Shown here piece after piece: positions 24,255 to 30,612 of a stretch of DNA of 64,000 bases (position 1 is the first letter of the stretch; every line of letters begins with the position of its first letter). Source of the DNA: UMGS1590 sp900552455. Its GTDB lineage: Bacteria > Bacillota > Peptococcia > Peptococcales > Peptococcaceae. The notes under the pieces are model-generated. The model did no database searches, had not been told where the DNA came from, and worked only from the letters and a program-made list of their open reading frames with translations. The DNA lies in assembly GCA_963931105.1 (NCBI GenBank), contig OZ007004.1, forward strand, positions 1,240,001-1,304,000, in the 5' to 3' direction. The translations under genes were made by a program, and so were the position numbers.

Positions 24255-24295
24255 AAAAAGCCACACAACTATCACAAGACAGTTGTGTGGCAAAA
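24255..24295 (-). terminator. Leader terminator/attenuator ahead of nitroreductase operon
   Basis: On the minus strand GCCACACAACT pairs with AGTTGTGTGGC and is followed by six T, between the promoter and the first gene. This is an intrinsic terminator inside the leader, so conditional read-through is likely. Confidence 0.7.
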
Positions 24296-24339
24296 AGATG
24301 ACCGAATCCGGAAAAGTCCACTAAAATTTTACGGTAATT

Positions 24340-24368
24340 ATTATAGCGAGCTTTCGGGAGACTGTCAA
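24340..24368 (-). promoter_or_regulatory. Consensus promoter of nitroreductase-MATE operon
   Basis: TTGACA (24363-24368) and TATAAT (24340-24345) with a 17-base spacer on the minus strand: a perfect consensus promoter. Confidence 0.85.
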
Positions 24369-24535
24369 GTATCAATCTTTACGGAATTGTGGCGGCTGTC
24401 TGTTGCTTTTTGTGTTACTTTATGGCACATGAGCATTCGCGTCGCGCTTCTCATAAGCCTTTTGATTTTATCAGCAGCCATGCGCGAGCCACGATTTTTT
24501 TTTCTGACTTTGGCCCGTCAGGGACAAAGGCTACA

Positions 24536-24591
24536 TTCATTAATCATTACGCATTTCTAATTTATCATTGCGCGCAAGCGCAGCGGCGCGC
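24536..24591. repeat. Half heptad element with GC-rich hairpin
   Basis: CATTAATCATT-type repeats at 24536-24570 are followed by a hairpin, GCGCGC (24570-24575) with GCGCGC (24586-24591), around AAGCGCAGCG. It resembles one arm of the element at 17228-17557. Nothing gene-like is seen between the island promoter and RNase J. Confidence 0.45.
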
Positions 24592-24620
24592 TTGCAACGC
24601 TGGCGGAAATTGTTTATAAT
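24592..24620 (+). promoter_or_regulatory. Promoter of RNase J
   Basis: TTGCAA (24592-24597) and TATAAT (24615-24620) with a 17-base spacer. The -35 overlaps the end of the repeat element. Confidence 0.75.
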
Positions 24621-24674
24621 AGAAAGAGCTGAGTATATAGGACCGGCAAATATTTAGAGAAGGAGGAAATCATC

Positions 24675-26351
24675 ATTTCTAAGAAAAAAACAACCGATGG
24701 CGTCAAGATCATCCCGCTGGGCGGATTGGAAGAGATCGGGAAGAATATGACGGCCATCGAATATAAGGATGAGATCATCGTCATCGATGCAGGGATGAGC
24801 TTCCCAACGGAAGACCTGCTCGGCGTCGACTGTGTGATCCCGGATATCACCTATCTCACGTCGAACAAGGAGAAGGTGAAGGGCATTGTTCTCACCCACG
24901 GCCACGAAGACCACATCGGTGGCTTGCCGTACGTCTTGCGAGAGCTCCACGTGCCTGTTTACGGCACGCGCCTCACGATCGGGCTGCTCGAACCGAAGCT
25001 CAAGGAGGCGCGCAATCTCGGCAAACAGCGATTGGTGGTTGTGAAGCACGGCGAACCGTTCAAGATCGGCCACATGGAGGTGGAACTGATCAAGACCTGC
25101 CACAGCATTCCAGATGCGAGCGCTGTGGCGATCCACACGCCGCTGGGCGTCATCTTCCACACGGGGGATTTCAAATTTGACCAGACGCCGGTGGATGGAA
25201 CGACGACGGATTTCCAGCGCATTGCGGAGATCAGCGCCAAGGGTGTGCTGCTCATGATGAGCGATTCCACGAACGCGACGCGTCCGGGATTTTCCATGAG
25301 CGAATCGTCGATCGGCGAAACGTTTGACAAGCTCTTCCCACATATCCAGGGGCGCATCATCATCGCGACGTTTGCGTCGAATGTCCACCGTTTGCAGCAG
25401 GTGCTGAACGCTGCCCACGCGAACAAGCGCAAGGTGGTCATCACTGGGCGCAGCATGGTCAACACGATCAATGTGGCGAGCGAATTTGGATACATCAGTG
25501 TGCCGCCAAACACGCTGATCGAAATGGACGAGATGCGTCAATATCCGGACGATCGTCTCGTGATCCTCTGCACGGGCAGCCAGGGCGAGCCGATGGCGGC
25601 GCTTTCGCGCATGGCTATGAGCGAACACCGTCAGGTGCATATTGGCCCTGGGGACACGGTCATTTTTTCTGCGAGCCCGATCCCGGGGAACGAGAAGCTC
25701 ATCAGCAAGGTCATCGACATGCTTTTCAAGCTTGGTGCGAATGTCATCGACAACACCGACCAACGTGTCCACGTATCTGGCCACGCCGCCCGCGAAGAGC
25801 TGAAGATGATGCTCAATCTTGTGAAACCGAAGTATTTTATGCCTGTACACGGCGAATATCGCATGCTGCTTTCCCACGCCAATCTGGCGAAGGAGGTTGG
25901 CATTCCGCCGGAAAATATCATTGTCACGGAAAACGGCCATGTTGTGAATGCGACGCCGCAGCGCGTGAACGTTGCCGGCAAGGTGCCAGCGGGGCGCGTG
26001 CTCATCGACGGGCTGGGCGTTGGCGATGTCGGCAATATTGTACTGCGTGATCGCCGTCAGCTTTCCCAGGATGGGATCTTCATTGTCGTGGTCACGATCG
26101 ATCGTAAGAATCGTCGCGTGGTCGCTGGACCGGATCTCGTCAGCCGTGGCTTTGTCTATGTGCGCGAAGCGGACAATCTGATGACGGACGCACGCGCGCG
26201 GGTTGAGAAAGCCCTCGATCAGTGCATGAAGGATGGCGTCACCGACTGGACCAGCATCAAGCAGGCGCTGCGCGATGTCACCGGGAAGTTCCTCTACGAA
26301 CGCACCCGTCGCCGTCCGATGATCCTGCCGATCATTATGGAAGAAAGTTAA
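24675..26351 (+). CDS. rnj: Ribonuclease J (apparent ATT start)
   Basis: 558 residues. A metallo-beta-lactamase/beta-CASP nuclease with the metal motif LTHGHEDHIGG, GDFKFDQTPVDG, and the beta-CASP motif SDSTNATRPGF. It processes and degrades RNA from the 5' end and internally. Homologues begin like SKKKTTDGVKIIPLGGLEEI; that sequence starts here at ATT 24675, eight bases after AGGAGG (24661-24666). The next in-frame starts (TTG 24726 and later) would remove conserved residues and lack a binding site. AUU initiation is rare and would allow IF3-type discrimination, as with infC; a base error is the alternative. Confidence 0.92.
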   Translation: MSKKKTTDGVKIIPLGGLEEIGKNMTAIEYKDEIIVIDAGMSFPTEDLLGVDCVIPDITYLTSNKEKVKGIVLTHGHEDHIGGLPYVLRELHVPVYGTRLTIGLLEPKLKEARNLGKQRLVVVKHGEPFKIGHMEVELIKTCHSIPDASAVAIHTPLGVIFHTGDFKFDQTPVDGTTTDFQRIAEISAKGVLLMMSDSTNATRPGFSMSESSIGETFDKLFPHIQGRIIIATFASNVHRLQQVLNAAHANKRKVVITGRSMVNTINVASEFGYISVPPNTLIEMDEMRQYPDDRLVILCTGSQGEPMAALSRMAMSEHRQVHIGPGDTVIFSASPIPGNEKLISKVIDMLFKLGANVIDNTDQRVHVSGHAAREELKMMLNLVKPKYFMPVHGEYRMLLSHANLAKEVGIPPENIIVTENGHVVNATPQRVNVAGKVPAGRVLIDGLGVGDVGNIVLRDRRQLSQDGIFIVVVTIDRKNRRVVAGPDLVSRGFVYVREADNLMTDARARVEKALDQCMKDGVTDWTSIKQALRDVTGKFLYERTRRRPMILPIIMEES

Positions 26352-26357
26352 TGGTTG

Positions 26358-26396
26358 GACCTCGTTTGTTCCTGTGGAATGAGCGAGGTTTTTTAA
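26358..26396 (+). terminator. Terminator after RNase J
   Basis: ACCTCG pairs with CGAGGT across a loop, followed by TTTTTTAA. Confidence 0.65.
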
Positions 26397-26417
26397 TAAG
26401 GAAGGGAATGAACCATT

Positions 26418-27206
26418 ATGGAATGTCGTTTGGGACTGATCCAGCTGGCTGCCGGCGAGGACAAGGCGGAAAATCTGCGCGCTGCGCGTGCGGAGATCGA
26501 CCGCGCTGTCCGCGATGGCGCGGAGCTGGTGATCCTGCCGGAAATGTTCTGCCTGCCGTATGAGACGGCGCGCTTCGCCGAATACGCGGAAGCGGCTGGC
26601 GGTCCGGCGCAGCAGATGCTCGCCGCCGCTGCGCGCGAAAATCGCTGCTGGCTTGTCGGCGGCTCGATCTGCGAGGAAGAAAACGGCCGTTACTACAACA
26701 CGAGCTACGTCTACGATCCAGCGGGAAATCTGATCGCCAAGCATCGTAAGGTGCATCTTTTTGACATCGACATCAAGGGCGGTCAGTATTTTAAGGAGAG
26801 CGATGTGCTTTCGCCAGGTGAGCGTCTGACTGTGTTCGATTCGCCGTGGGGCAAGATCGGGCTGGCGATCTGCTTCGACATTCGTTTCGCCGATATGGCA
26901 GCGCAAATGGTCGACGCCGGCGCGCGACTGCTCATTTATCCGGCGTCCTTCAATATGTCCACCGGTCCGCGCCACTGGGAGCTTTTGTTCCGCGCTCGCG
27001 CCATGGATGGTCAGTGCTACAGCGTTGGTGTGGCGCCGGCGCGCGTGGAAGACGCCAGCTATGTGAGCTGGGCCCACAGCATCGTCGTGGATCCGTGGGC
27101 GCAGGTGGTCTGCGATCTCGGCACGGCGGCGCAGACGCGCGTCGTCAGCATCGATCTTGACGTGGTCGACGCGGTGCGGCAGCAGATCCCGATCGGTCGT
27201 GCGTAG
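26418..27206 (+). CDS. Carbon-nitrogen hydrolase (nitrilase superfamily, omega-amidase-like)
   Basis: 262 residues. The Glu-Lys-Cys triad is visible: Glu in ELVILPEMF, Lys in KHRKVHLFDID and Cys in GLAICFDIRF. The motif order and short length resemble Nit2/YafV omega-amidases, which hydrolyse alpha-keto glutaramate or succinamate-type amides in the cytoplasm. It is followed 16 bp later by proC, so the two may be co-transcribed in glutamate/proline-linked nitrogen metabolism; the exact substrate is inferred. Confidence 0.88.
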   Translation: MECRLGLIQLAAGEDKAENLRAARAEIDRAVRDGAELVILPEMFCLPYETARFAEYAEAAGGPAQQMLAAAARENRCWLVGGSICEEENGRYYNTSYVYDPAGNLIAKHRKVHLFDIDIKGGQYFKESDVLSPGERLTVFDSPWGKIGLAICFDIRFADMAAQMVDAGARLLIYPASFNMSTGPRHWELLFRARAMDGQCYSVGVAPARVEDASYVSWAHSIVVDPWAQVVCDLGTAAQTRVVSIDLDVVDAVRQQIPIGRA

Positions 27207-27222
27207 AGAAAGGAGCGCATTT

Positions 27223-28056
27223 ATGATGAAATATTCTTTAGGATTTATCGGCTGCGGCAACATGGGCCGCGCCATGCTCGCCGGTGCGCTGAATGCCGGC
27301 CTGACAACACCGGAGCGCATCAGCGTGCACACGCACACAGACGCGCACCAGCAGAAAATCGCTGCGGAATACGGCGTGCAGGCGCTCGCCAGCAACCGCG
27401 ATGTCGCCGCAGAGAGCGAGATCATCGTGCTCGCTGTGAAGCCGAATATTTATAAGGATGTTATCCTCGATGTCCGCGATGTGCTCACAGCTGGACAGAT
27501 CGTTGTCGCCATCGCGCCAGCGTACAGCATTCGCTCCATCGCTGCGCTTGTGGACAACGACGCCGTCGCGATCGCGCGCGCCATGCCAAATACGCCGGCG
27601 CAGATCGGCCAGGGCATGGCTGGGCTTTGCTTCTCGGAAAATATGAGCGCTGAGCAGCAGACTGCGGTCACTGCCTTCTTCGAAAGCTTTGGCAAGGTCG
27701 CCATCGTCCGCGAAGACACCATGCACGCCGTCGGTTCTGTCAGCGGCTCCTCGCCAGCCTTTGTCTACATGGTCATCGAGGCCATGGCAGAAGGCGCCAT
27801 CAAACTCGGCATTCCGGCGAAAGATGCCTACACCTTCGCCGCGCAGAGCGTCTACGGCGCTGCTGCCCTTGTGCTGGAAAGCGGCGAACATCCCGCTGCG
27901 CTGCGTGACGCCGTCTGCTCCGCTGGCGGCACCACCATCGCTGGCGTCGCCGCGCTGGAAAAAGATGGCCTCAAGGCCGCGCTGATCGACGCCATGGACG
28001 CCTCCAGCGAAAAATTCCTCGCGATGGAGCGCGCAGCAGCCGACGATCTCGCGTAA
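27223..28056 (+). CDS. proC: Pyrroline-5-carboxylate reductase
   Basis: 277 residues. The NAD(P)H-binding start LGFIGCGNMGRAMLAGAL is followed by IVLAVKPNIYKDV, RAMPNTPAQIGQG and the C-terminal SGSSPAFVYMVIEAMAEGA and SAGGTTIAGVAALE. It makes proline from pyrroline-5-carboxylate in the last step of proline synthesis. ATG 27223 follows AAAGGAG; ATG 27226 is also possible. No proA or proB lies in this window. Confidence 0.95.
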   Translation: MMKYSLGFIGCGNMGRAMLAGALNAGLTTPERISVHTHTDAHQQKIAAEYGVQALASNRDVAAESEIIVLAVKPNIYKDVILDVRDVLTAGQIVVAIAPAYSIRSIAALVDNDAVAIARAMPNTPAQIGQGMAGLCFSENMSAEQQTAVTAFFESFGKVAIVREDTMHAVGSVSGSSPAFVYMVIEAMAEGAIKLGIPAKDAYTFAAQSVYGAAALVLESGEHPAALRDAVCSAGGTTIAGVAALEKDGLKAALIDAMDASSEKFLAMERAAADDLA

Positions 28057-28062
28057 AATCCT

Positions 28063-28096
28063 CACGCCGAACGACGTGCGTTCGGCGTGTTTGCTT
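28063..28096 (+). terminator. Terminator after proC
   Basis: CACGCCGAAC pairs with GTTCGGCGTG, followed by TTTGCTTTT. Confidence 0.8.
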
Positions 28097-28196
28097 TTGG
28101 AGAAAAAACAAGCCGCCGTCTTTTAATAGGAGCGCGCTTGTGCTATAATCTTTTCATTACATACTACTCACCGAGTAACGAGAGGAAGTTGATATC

Positions 28197-28808
28197 GTGT
28201 CAGAAACCATGCAAGAATTAGCCACAAAGATCAAGGCCTGCAACTGCAGCCAGCCATATATTTACGTCAGCTATTCCACCCGCGATTGGCAGGCTGTCTA
28301 CAGCGACGTCATCGCGCTGCAGGAAGCCGGCAAAAATCTCTGGATCGACGTGCCAGCCAACATGACCGGCGATGGCTACAACAGCACCATCTTCGGCGCC
28401 ATCGCAGATCTCAACTGCAAGGGCGTGCTCTTTTATCTGAGCAGCGAATCCATGACGTCGGCTCAGTGCGCCAAGGAAGTTGCTTACACCAAGAGCCACG
28501 CTGTCACCGACCAGCGCGCAGCGCTGCCGGTTGTTGTCGTCGATCTCGAAGAGGTGGACAACCTCGACATTGAAAAATATGTCAACGGTCAGCTCTACAG
28601 CCTGTTCGGCAGCGAATATCTCAGCGAAGCCGAAGCAGAACGTATGCGCAAATACCGTGACAAATACAACAATCGTGTCGACGATGCCCGCACCCGCTAC
28701 AATCTCTGCGAGATCATTCTCGAGATCCTCAAGGATCAGGAAGCTGGTCAGGTGCCATACACCGAAGACGTTCACGATCGCGTGGCTTACGTGTCGAAAA
28801 TGCTGTAA
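28197..28808 (+). CDS. TIR-domain protein, single-gene
   Basis: 203 residues, starting GTG after AGAGGAAG with TATAAT at 28144-28149. Residues about 20-110 fit the TIR fold: IYVSYSTRDWQAVYSDV (box 1), GKNLWIDV, GVLFYLSSESM and SAQCAKEVAY. The glutamate in CAKEV sits where catalytic TIRs carry their NADase glutamate. The C-terminal 90 residues are helical and charged and carry no recognised domain. Bacterial TIR proteins act as NAD-cleaving effectors in antiphage systems such as Thoeris, but no partner gene (ThsA, Argonaute, STING) is adjacent. Its terminator overlaps the promoter of the small RNA that follows. The role is unproven. Confidence 0.75.
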   Translation: MSETMQELATKIKACNCSQPYIYVSYSTRDWQAVYSDVIALQEAGKNLWIDVPANMTGDGYNSTIFGAIADLNCKGVLFYLSSESMTSAQCAKEVAYTKSHAVTDQRAALPVVVVDLEEVDNLDIEKYVNGQLYSLFGSEYLSEAEAERMRKYRDKYNNRVDDARTRYNLCEIILEILKDQEAGQVPYTEDVHDRVAYVSKML

Positions 28809-28822
28809 ATCGATCAGACAAA

Positions 28823-28860
28823 AACAGCGCGCATTCCTTGACAGGGACGCGCGCTGTTTT
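28823..28860 (+). terminator. Terminator after TIR gene
   Basis: AACAGCGCGC pairs with GCGCGCTGTT, followed by TT. The loop contains the TTGACA -35 box of the following small RNA. Confidence 0.7.
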
Positions 28861-28867
28861 GTATAAT
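28838..28867 (+). promoter_or_regulatory. Promoter for small RNA copy 2
   Basis: TTGACA (28838-28843) and TATAAT (28862-28867) with an 18-base spacer. Confidence 0.8.
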
Positions 28868-28873
28868 AAACGT

Positions 28874-28977
28874 AGAAAAAGAGCATTGCCGATAAGCGGT
28901 TTGCTCGATAAAGTTTTTGTCTAAACTAAATGATGTTTAGAAACCGTCACTTGGTCGAGTGGCGGTTTCTTTGCTTA
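28874..28977 (+). ncRNA. Small RNA, probable type I antitoxin, copy 2
   Basis: Driven by the promoter at 28838-28867. It contains three hairpins: GAGC...GCTC at 28881-28906 enclosing CCG-ATAAG-CGG, CTAAAC/GTTTAG at 28921-28940, and GAAACCGTCAC with its partner at 28940-28969 followed by TTTGCTT as terminator. Its 3' end is antisense to the last codons of the toxin peptide gene at 28947-29024, which is transcribed toward it. Convergent RNAs overlapping at a shared terminator are the layout of par/fst-like type I systems. Confidence 0.65.
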
Positions 28978-29024
28978 ATAACGATTGTTACCGTAAAGGT
29001 CCCAATATGAAATGTTATTCTCAC
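28947..29024 (-). CDS. Small hydrophobic peptide, putative type I toxin
   Basis: 25 residues, too short for ordinary gene calling. GTG at 29024 lies nine bases after AAGGGGG. The body ITFHIGTFTVTIVIK is a strongly hydrophobic beta-branched segment, followed by a basic tail ending NRHSTK. The tail and stop are encoded by the hairpin that terminates the convergent small RNA. The same tail (NRHSAK) is encoded at 266-283 (plus) and 29267-29284 (minus), and a related body, ITLHIETYTVTIIVK, at 29199-29243. Conservation of reading frame across copies argues for real coding. Toxicity is inferred from the layout. Confidence 0.6.
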   Translation of the reverse strand: MRITFHIGTFTVTIVIKQRNRHSTK

Positions 29025-29052
29025 AGTGCTGCACCCCCTTTGCGAAGGTGTA

Positions 29053-29130
29053 GCAAACCGCCTACCGTTTTATAATGGCAATGCTCAATGTCCCTTGTGG
29101 GACAGTTATATTTTACTGGATGGCGGCGCG
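29053..29130 (-). promoter_or_regulatory. Candidate promoter and leader of the toxin peptide gene
   Basis: On the minus strand TTGACA lies at about 29125-29130 and TAAAAT about 19 bases further on. The leader then contains GAGCATTGCC ... GGCGGTTTGC (29053-29086), nearly the same 5' sequence as the small RNA has. The spacing is slightly long. Confidence 0.5.
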
Positions 29131-29160
29131 GCGCTGTCAATAGTTGCCAGTGTTTGCTTC

Positions 29161-29190
29161 TTGACAGAGACGTGCGCTATTGTGTATACT
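29161..29190 (+). promoter_or_regulatory. Promoter for small RNA copy 3
   Basis: TTGACA (29161-29166) and TATACT (29185-29190) with an 18-base spacer; the surrounding sequence (GACGTGCGCTAT) matches the promoter of copy 2. Confidence 0.6.
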
Positions 29191-29196
29191 AAATAT

Positions 29197-29292
29197 AGTT
29201 TTACGATAATCGTGACCGTATAGGTTTCGATGTGTAATGTTATTCAATTTATTTTAGAAACCGTCACTTGGCCGAGTGGCGGTTTCTGCGTT
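29197..29292 (+). ncRNA. Small RNA copy 3, divergent
   Basis: Runs from the promoter at 29161-29190 to the hairpin GAAACCGTCAC ... GTGGCGGTTTC at 29257-29286. The 5' stem found in copies 1 and 2 is missing. It may instead serve as leader of the TetR gene at 29328, read through the hairpin. Confidence 0.4.
29199..29243 (-). pseudogene. Decayed toxin-like peptide gene
   Basis: The minus strand encodes ITLHIETYTVTIIVK, aligned without gaps to the body of the intact peptide (ITFHIGTFTVTIVIK). A stop codon stands immediately before it and the NRHSxK tail is replaced by unrelated sequence, so it is a remnant. Confidence 0.6.
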
Positions 29293-29308
29293 TTACAACG
29301 ATCATCAC
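29264..29308 (-). pseudogene. C-terminal remnant of toxin-like peptide
   Basis: VMIVVKRRNRHSAK and a stop, matching the end of the intact peptide (TVTIVIKQRNRHSTK). The upstream part is missing and the TetR gene lies there instead. Confidence 0.55.
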
Positions 29309-29327
29309 CGCGAGAGGATGAACAGCC

Positions 29328-29891
29328 GTGAGCAGCATCACGAAAAAAGCGCTGGAGCATTCGCTGAAAAATATGCTCCTGAAAAAACCCCTCGATAAGA
29401 TCACCATCCGCGATCTCACCGACGATTGCGGCATCAGCCGCATGGCGTTTTACTATCATTTTCAGGATATCTACGACCTCGTCGAGTGGGCCTGTATCGA
29501 GGACGCCACAGCGGCGCTCGCTGGAAAGAAAACAGCGGACACCTGGAGCGAGGGGCTCGCGCAAATTTTTGAAGCCGTCTACGACAACAAGCCGTTTGTG
29601 CTGAATGCCTATCGTTCCCTCGACCGCGAGCGCATGGAACGTTTTCTCTATAGCCTCACCGCTGATCTCATTCGCGGCGTCATCGACGAGAAAAGTCAGC
29701 AGATCGCGGCCAGCGAAGAGGACAAAGCCTTCATCGCTGATTTTTACAAATACAGCTTCGTCGGCCTCATGCTCGACTGGATCCGCCGTGGCATGGACGA
29801 CAATTATCACGAGATCGTGCGCAAGACCAGCCTCGTCATGCACGACGCCGTGAGCCGCGCACTGGAAAATTTTGCGGCGGCAGAAAAATAA
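29328..29891 (+). CDS. TetR family transcriptional regulator (DhaS-like)
   Basis: 187 residues starting at GTG after GAGAGGATG. The N-terminal helix-turn-helix reads KITIRDLTDDCGISRMAFYYHF. The C-terminal half resembles the TetR_C group seen with DhaS, a regulator next to dihydroxyacetone kinase genes, but no such kinase is present here. Target unknown; the gene may be controlled through the repeat-bearing leader upstream. A terminator at 29899-29932 separates it from the next TetR gene. Confidence 0.85.
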   Translation: MSSITKKALEHSLKNMLLKKPLDKITIRDLTDDCGISRMAFYYHFQDIYDLVEWACIEDATAALAGKKTADTWSEGLAQIFEAVYDNKPFVLNAYRSLDRERMERFLYSLTADLIRGVIDEKSQQIAASEEDKAFIADFYKYSFVGLMLDWIRRGMDDNYHEIVRKTSLVMHDAVSRALENFAAAEK

Positions 29892-29898
29892 ATATTTG

Positions 29899-29932
29899 AG
29901 ACAGACGTTCAGTAATGGGCGTCTGTTTTTTT
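29899..29932 (+). terminator. Terminator after first TetR gene
   Basis: ACAGACG pairs with CGTCTGT, followed by TTTTTT. Confidence 0.75.
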
Positions 29933-29934
29933 AC

Positions 29935-29992
29935 TTGACAGAACGAACGAAAATATATAAAATGAACTCAAATAATAAAATGAGTTCATTTT
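29935..29992 (+). promoter_or_regulatory. Promoter and TetR operator palindrome
   Basis: TTGACA (29935-29940) and TAAAAT (29958-29963) with 17 bases between. Overlapping the -10 is a perfect inverted repeat, AAAATGAACTCA (29959-29970) and TGAGTTCATTTT (29981-29992) with a 10-base centre. It sits where a TetR repressor of the operon would block transcription. Confidence 0.8.
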
Positions 29993-30012
29993 ATTTCGAG
30001 GAGGCGAAACAG

Positions 30013-30597
30013 ATGGCTTACGAAAAAGACGCACTGGAACAAAAACTCCTGGATGTTGCGGAAGCGCAGCTTTTTCGCCACGGCTACAAGGCGTTGAATC
30101 TGAACGATGTCGCCAGAGAGGCTGGCATCAGCAAGGTGACGCTGTACAAGGTTGTGGAGAATAAGTATGCGCTCGCAGAAAAGGTGGTGCGCCGATTTTT
30201 GGCGCAGGCCGACGCGGAGATGTCGACGCTTTTGGCGGGATCGCTGCCGCTTGAGGAAAAACTGCGGCGCGGCGTGCAGCTGCTGGCGGCGCTCTATCTG
30301 CGCATGGACAAGCGCTTTTTGAGCGATCTCCAGAGCAGTCTGCCGGCGCTCTGGCAGCTGATCGATGACACACGAAAAGGCCGCGAGCAGGCGCTGGCTG
30401 CGCTTTTTGCAGAGGCGCAGCGCGCAGGCGTTGTGCGCGCGGACGTGGACGCTGGATTGTTGGCGGCGTCGCTGCTCGTTCTCGTGCGCGGCATTTTTCA
30501 GCCGGCGTTTTTCATTACGCACGATGTGTCGGCGGAGCGCGCTGGCGAAATGATCGTGCAGCTTGTGCTGCATGGCGCGCTGACAGAAGCTGAGTAA
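30013..30597 (+). CDS. TetR/AcrR family transcriptional regulator
   Basis: 194 residues from ATG 30013, preceded by GAGGAGG. The helix-turn-helix is LNDVAREAGISKVTLYKVV near residues 25-45; the C-terminal helices form the ligand domain. It heads an operon with an ABC ATPase and two ABC-2 permeases and carries a strong palindromic operator in its own promoter, so autorepression with control of the exporter is likely. The downstream oleate hydratase gene hints at a fatty-acid-type inducer, but that is inference. Confidence 0.88.
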   Translation: MAYEKDALEQKLLDVAEAQLFRHGYKALNLNDVAREAGISKVTLYKVVENKYALAEKVVRRFLAQADAEMSTLLAGSLPLEEKLRRGVQLLAALYLRMDKRFLSDLQSSLPALWQLIDDTRKGREQALAALFAEAQRAGVVRADVDAGLLAASLLVLVRGIFQPAFFITHDVSAERAGEMIVQLVLHGALTEAE

Positions 30598-30612
30598 GAA
30601 AGGGTGGGAAGG

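Noticed and set aside
20545..24600. Attachment sites or an integrase for the MATE/nitroreductase island
   Set aside because: No integrase, recombinase or direct repeats were found at the ends, so it is called a fragment, not an intact element.
24654..27425. A 923-codon minus-strand ORF antisense to RNase J, the amidase and proC
   Set aside because: It mirrors three clear plus-strand genes, has no ribosome binding site and reads as composition-driven His/Arg/Asp-rich sequence; GC-rich codon use leaves the antisense frame open.
28874..29292. tRNA or 6S-like RNA in the gap between the TIR and TetR genes
   Set aside because: No cloverleaf or 6S shape; the gap is explained by the toxin-antitoxin-like module and its remnants.
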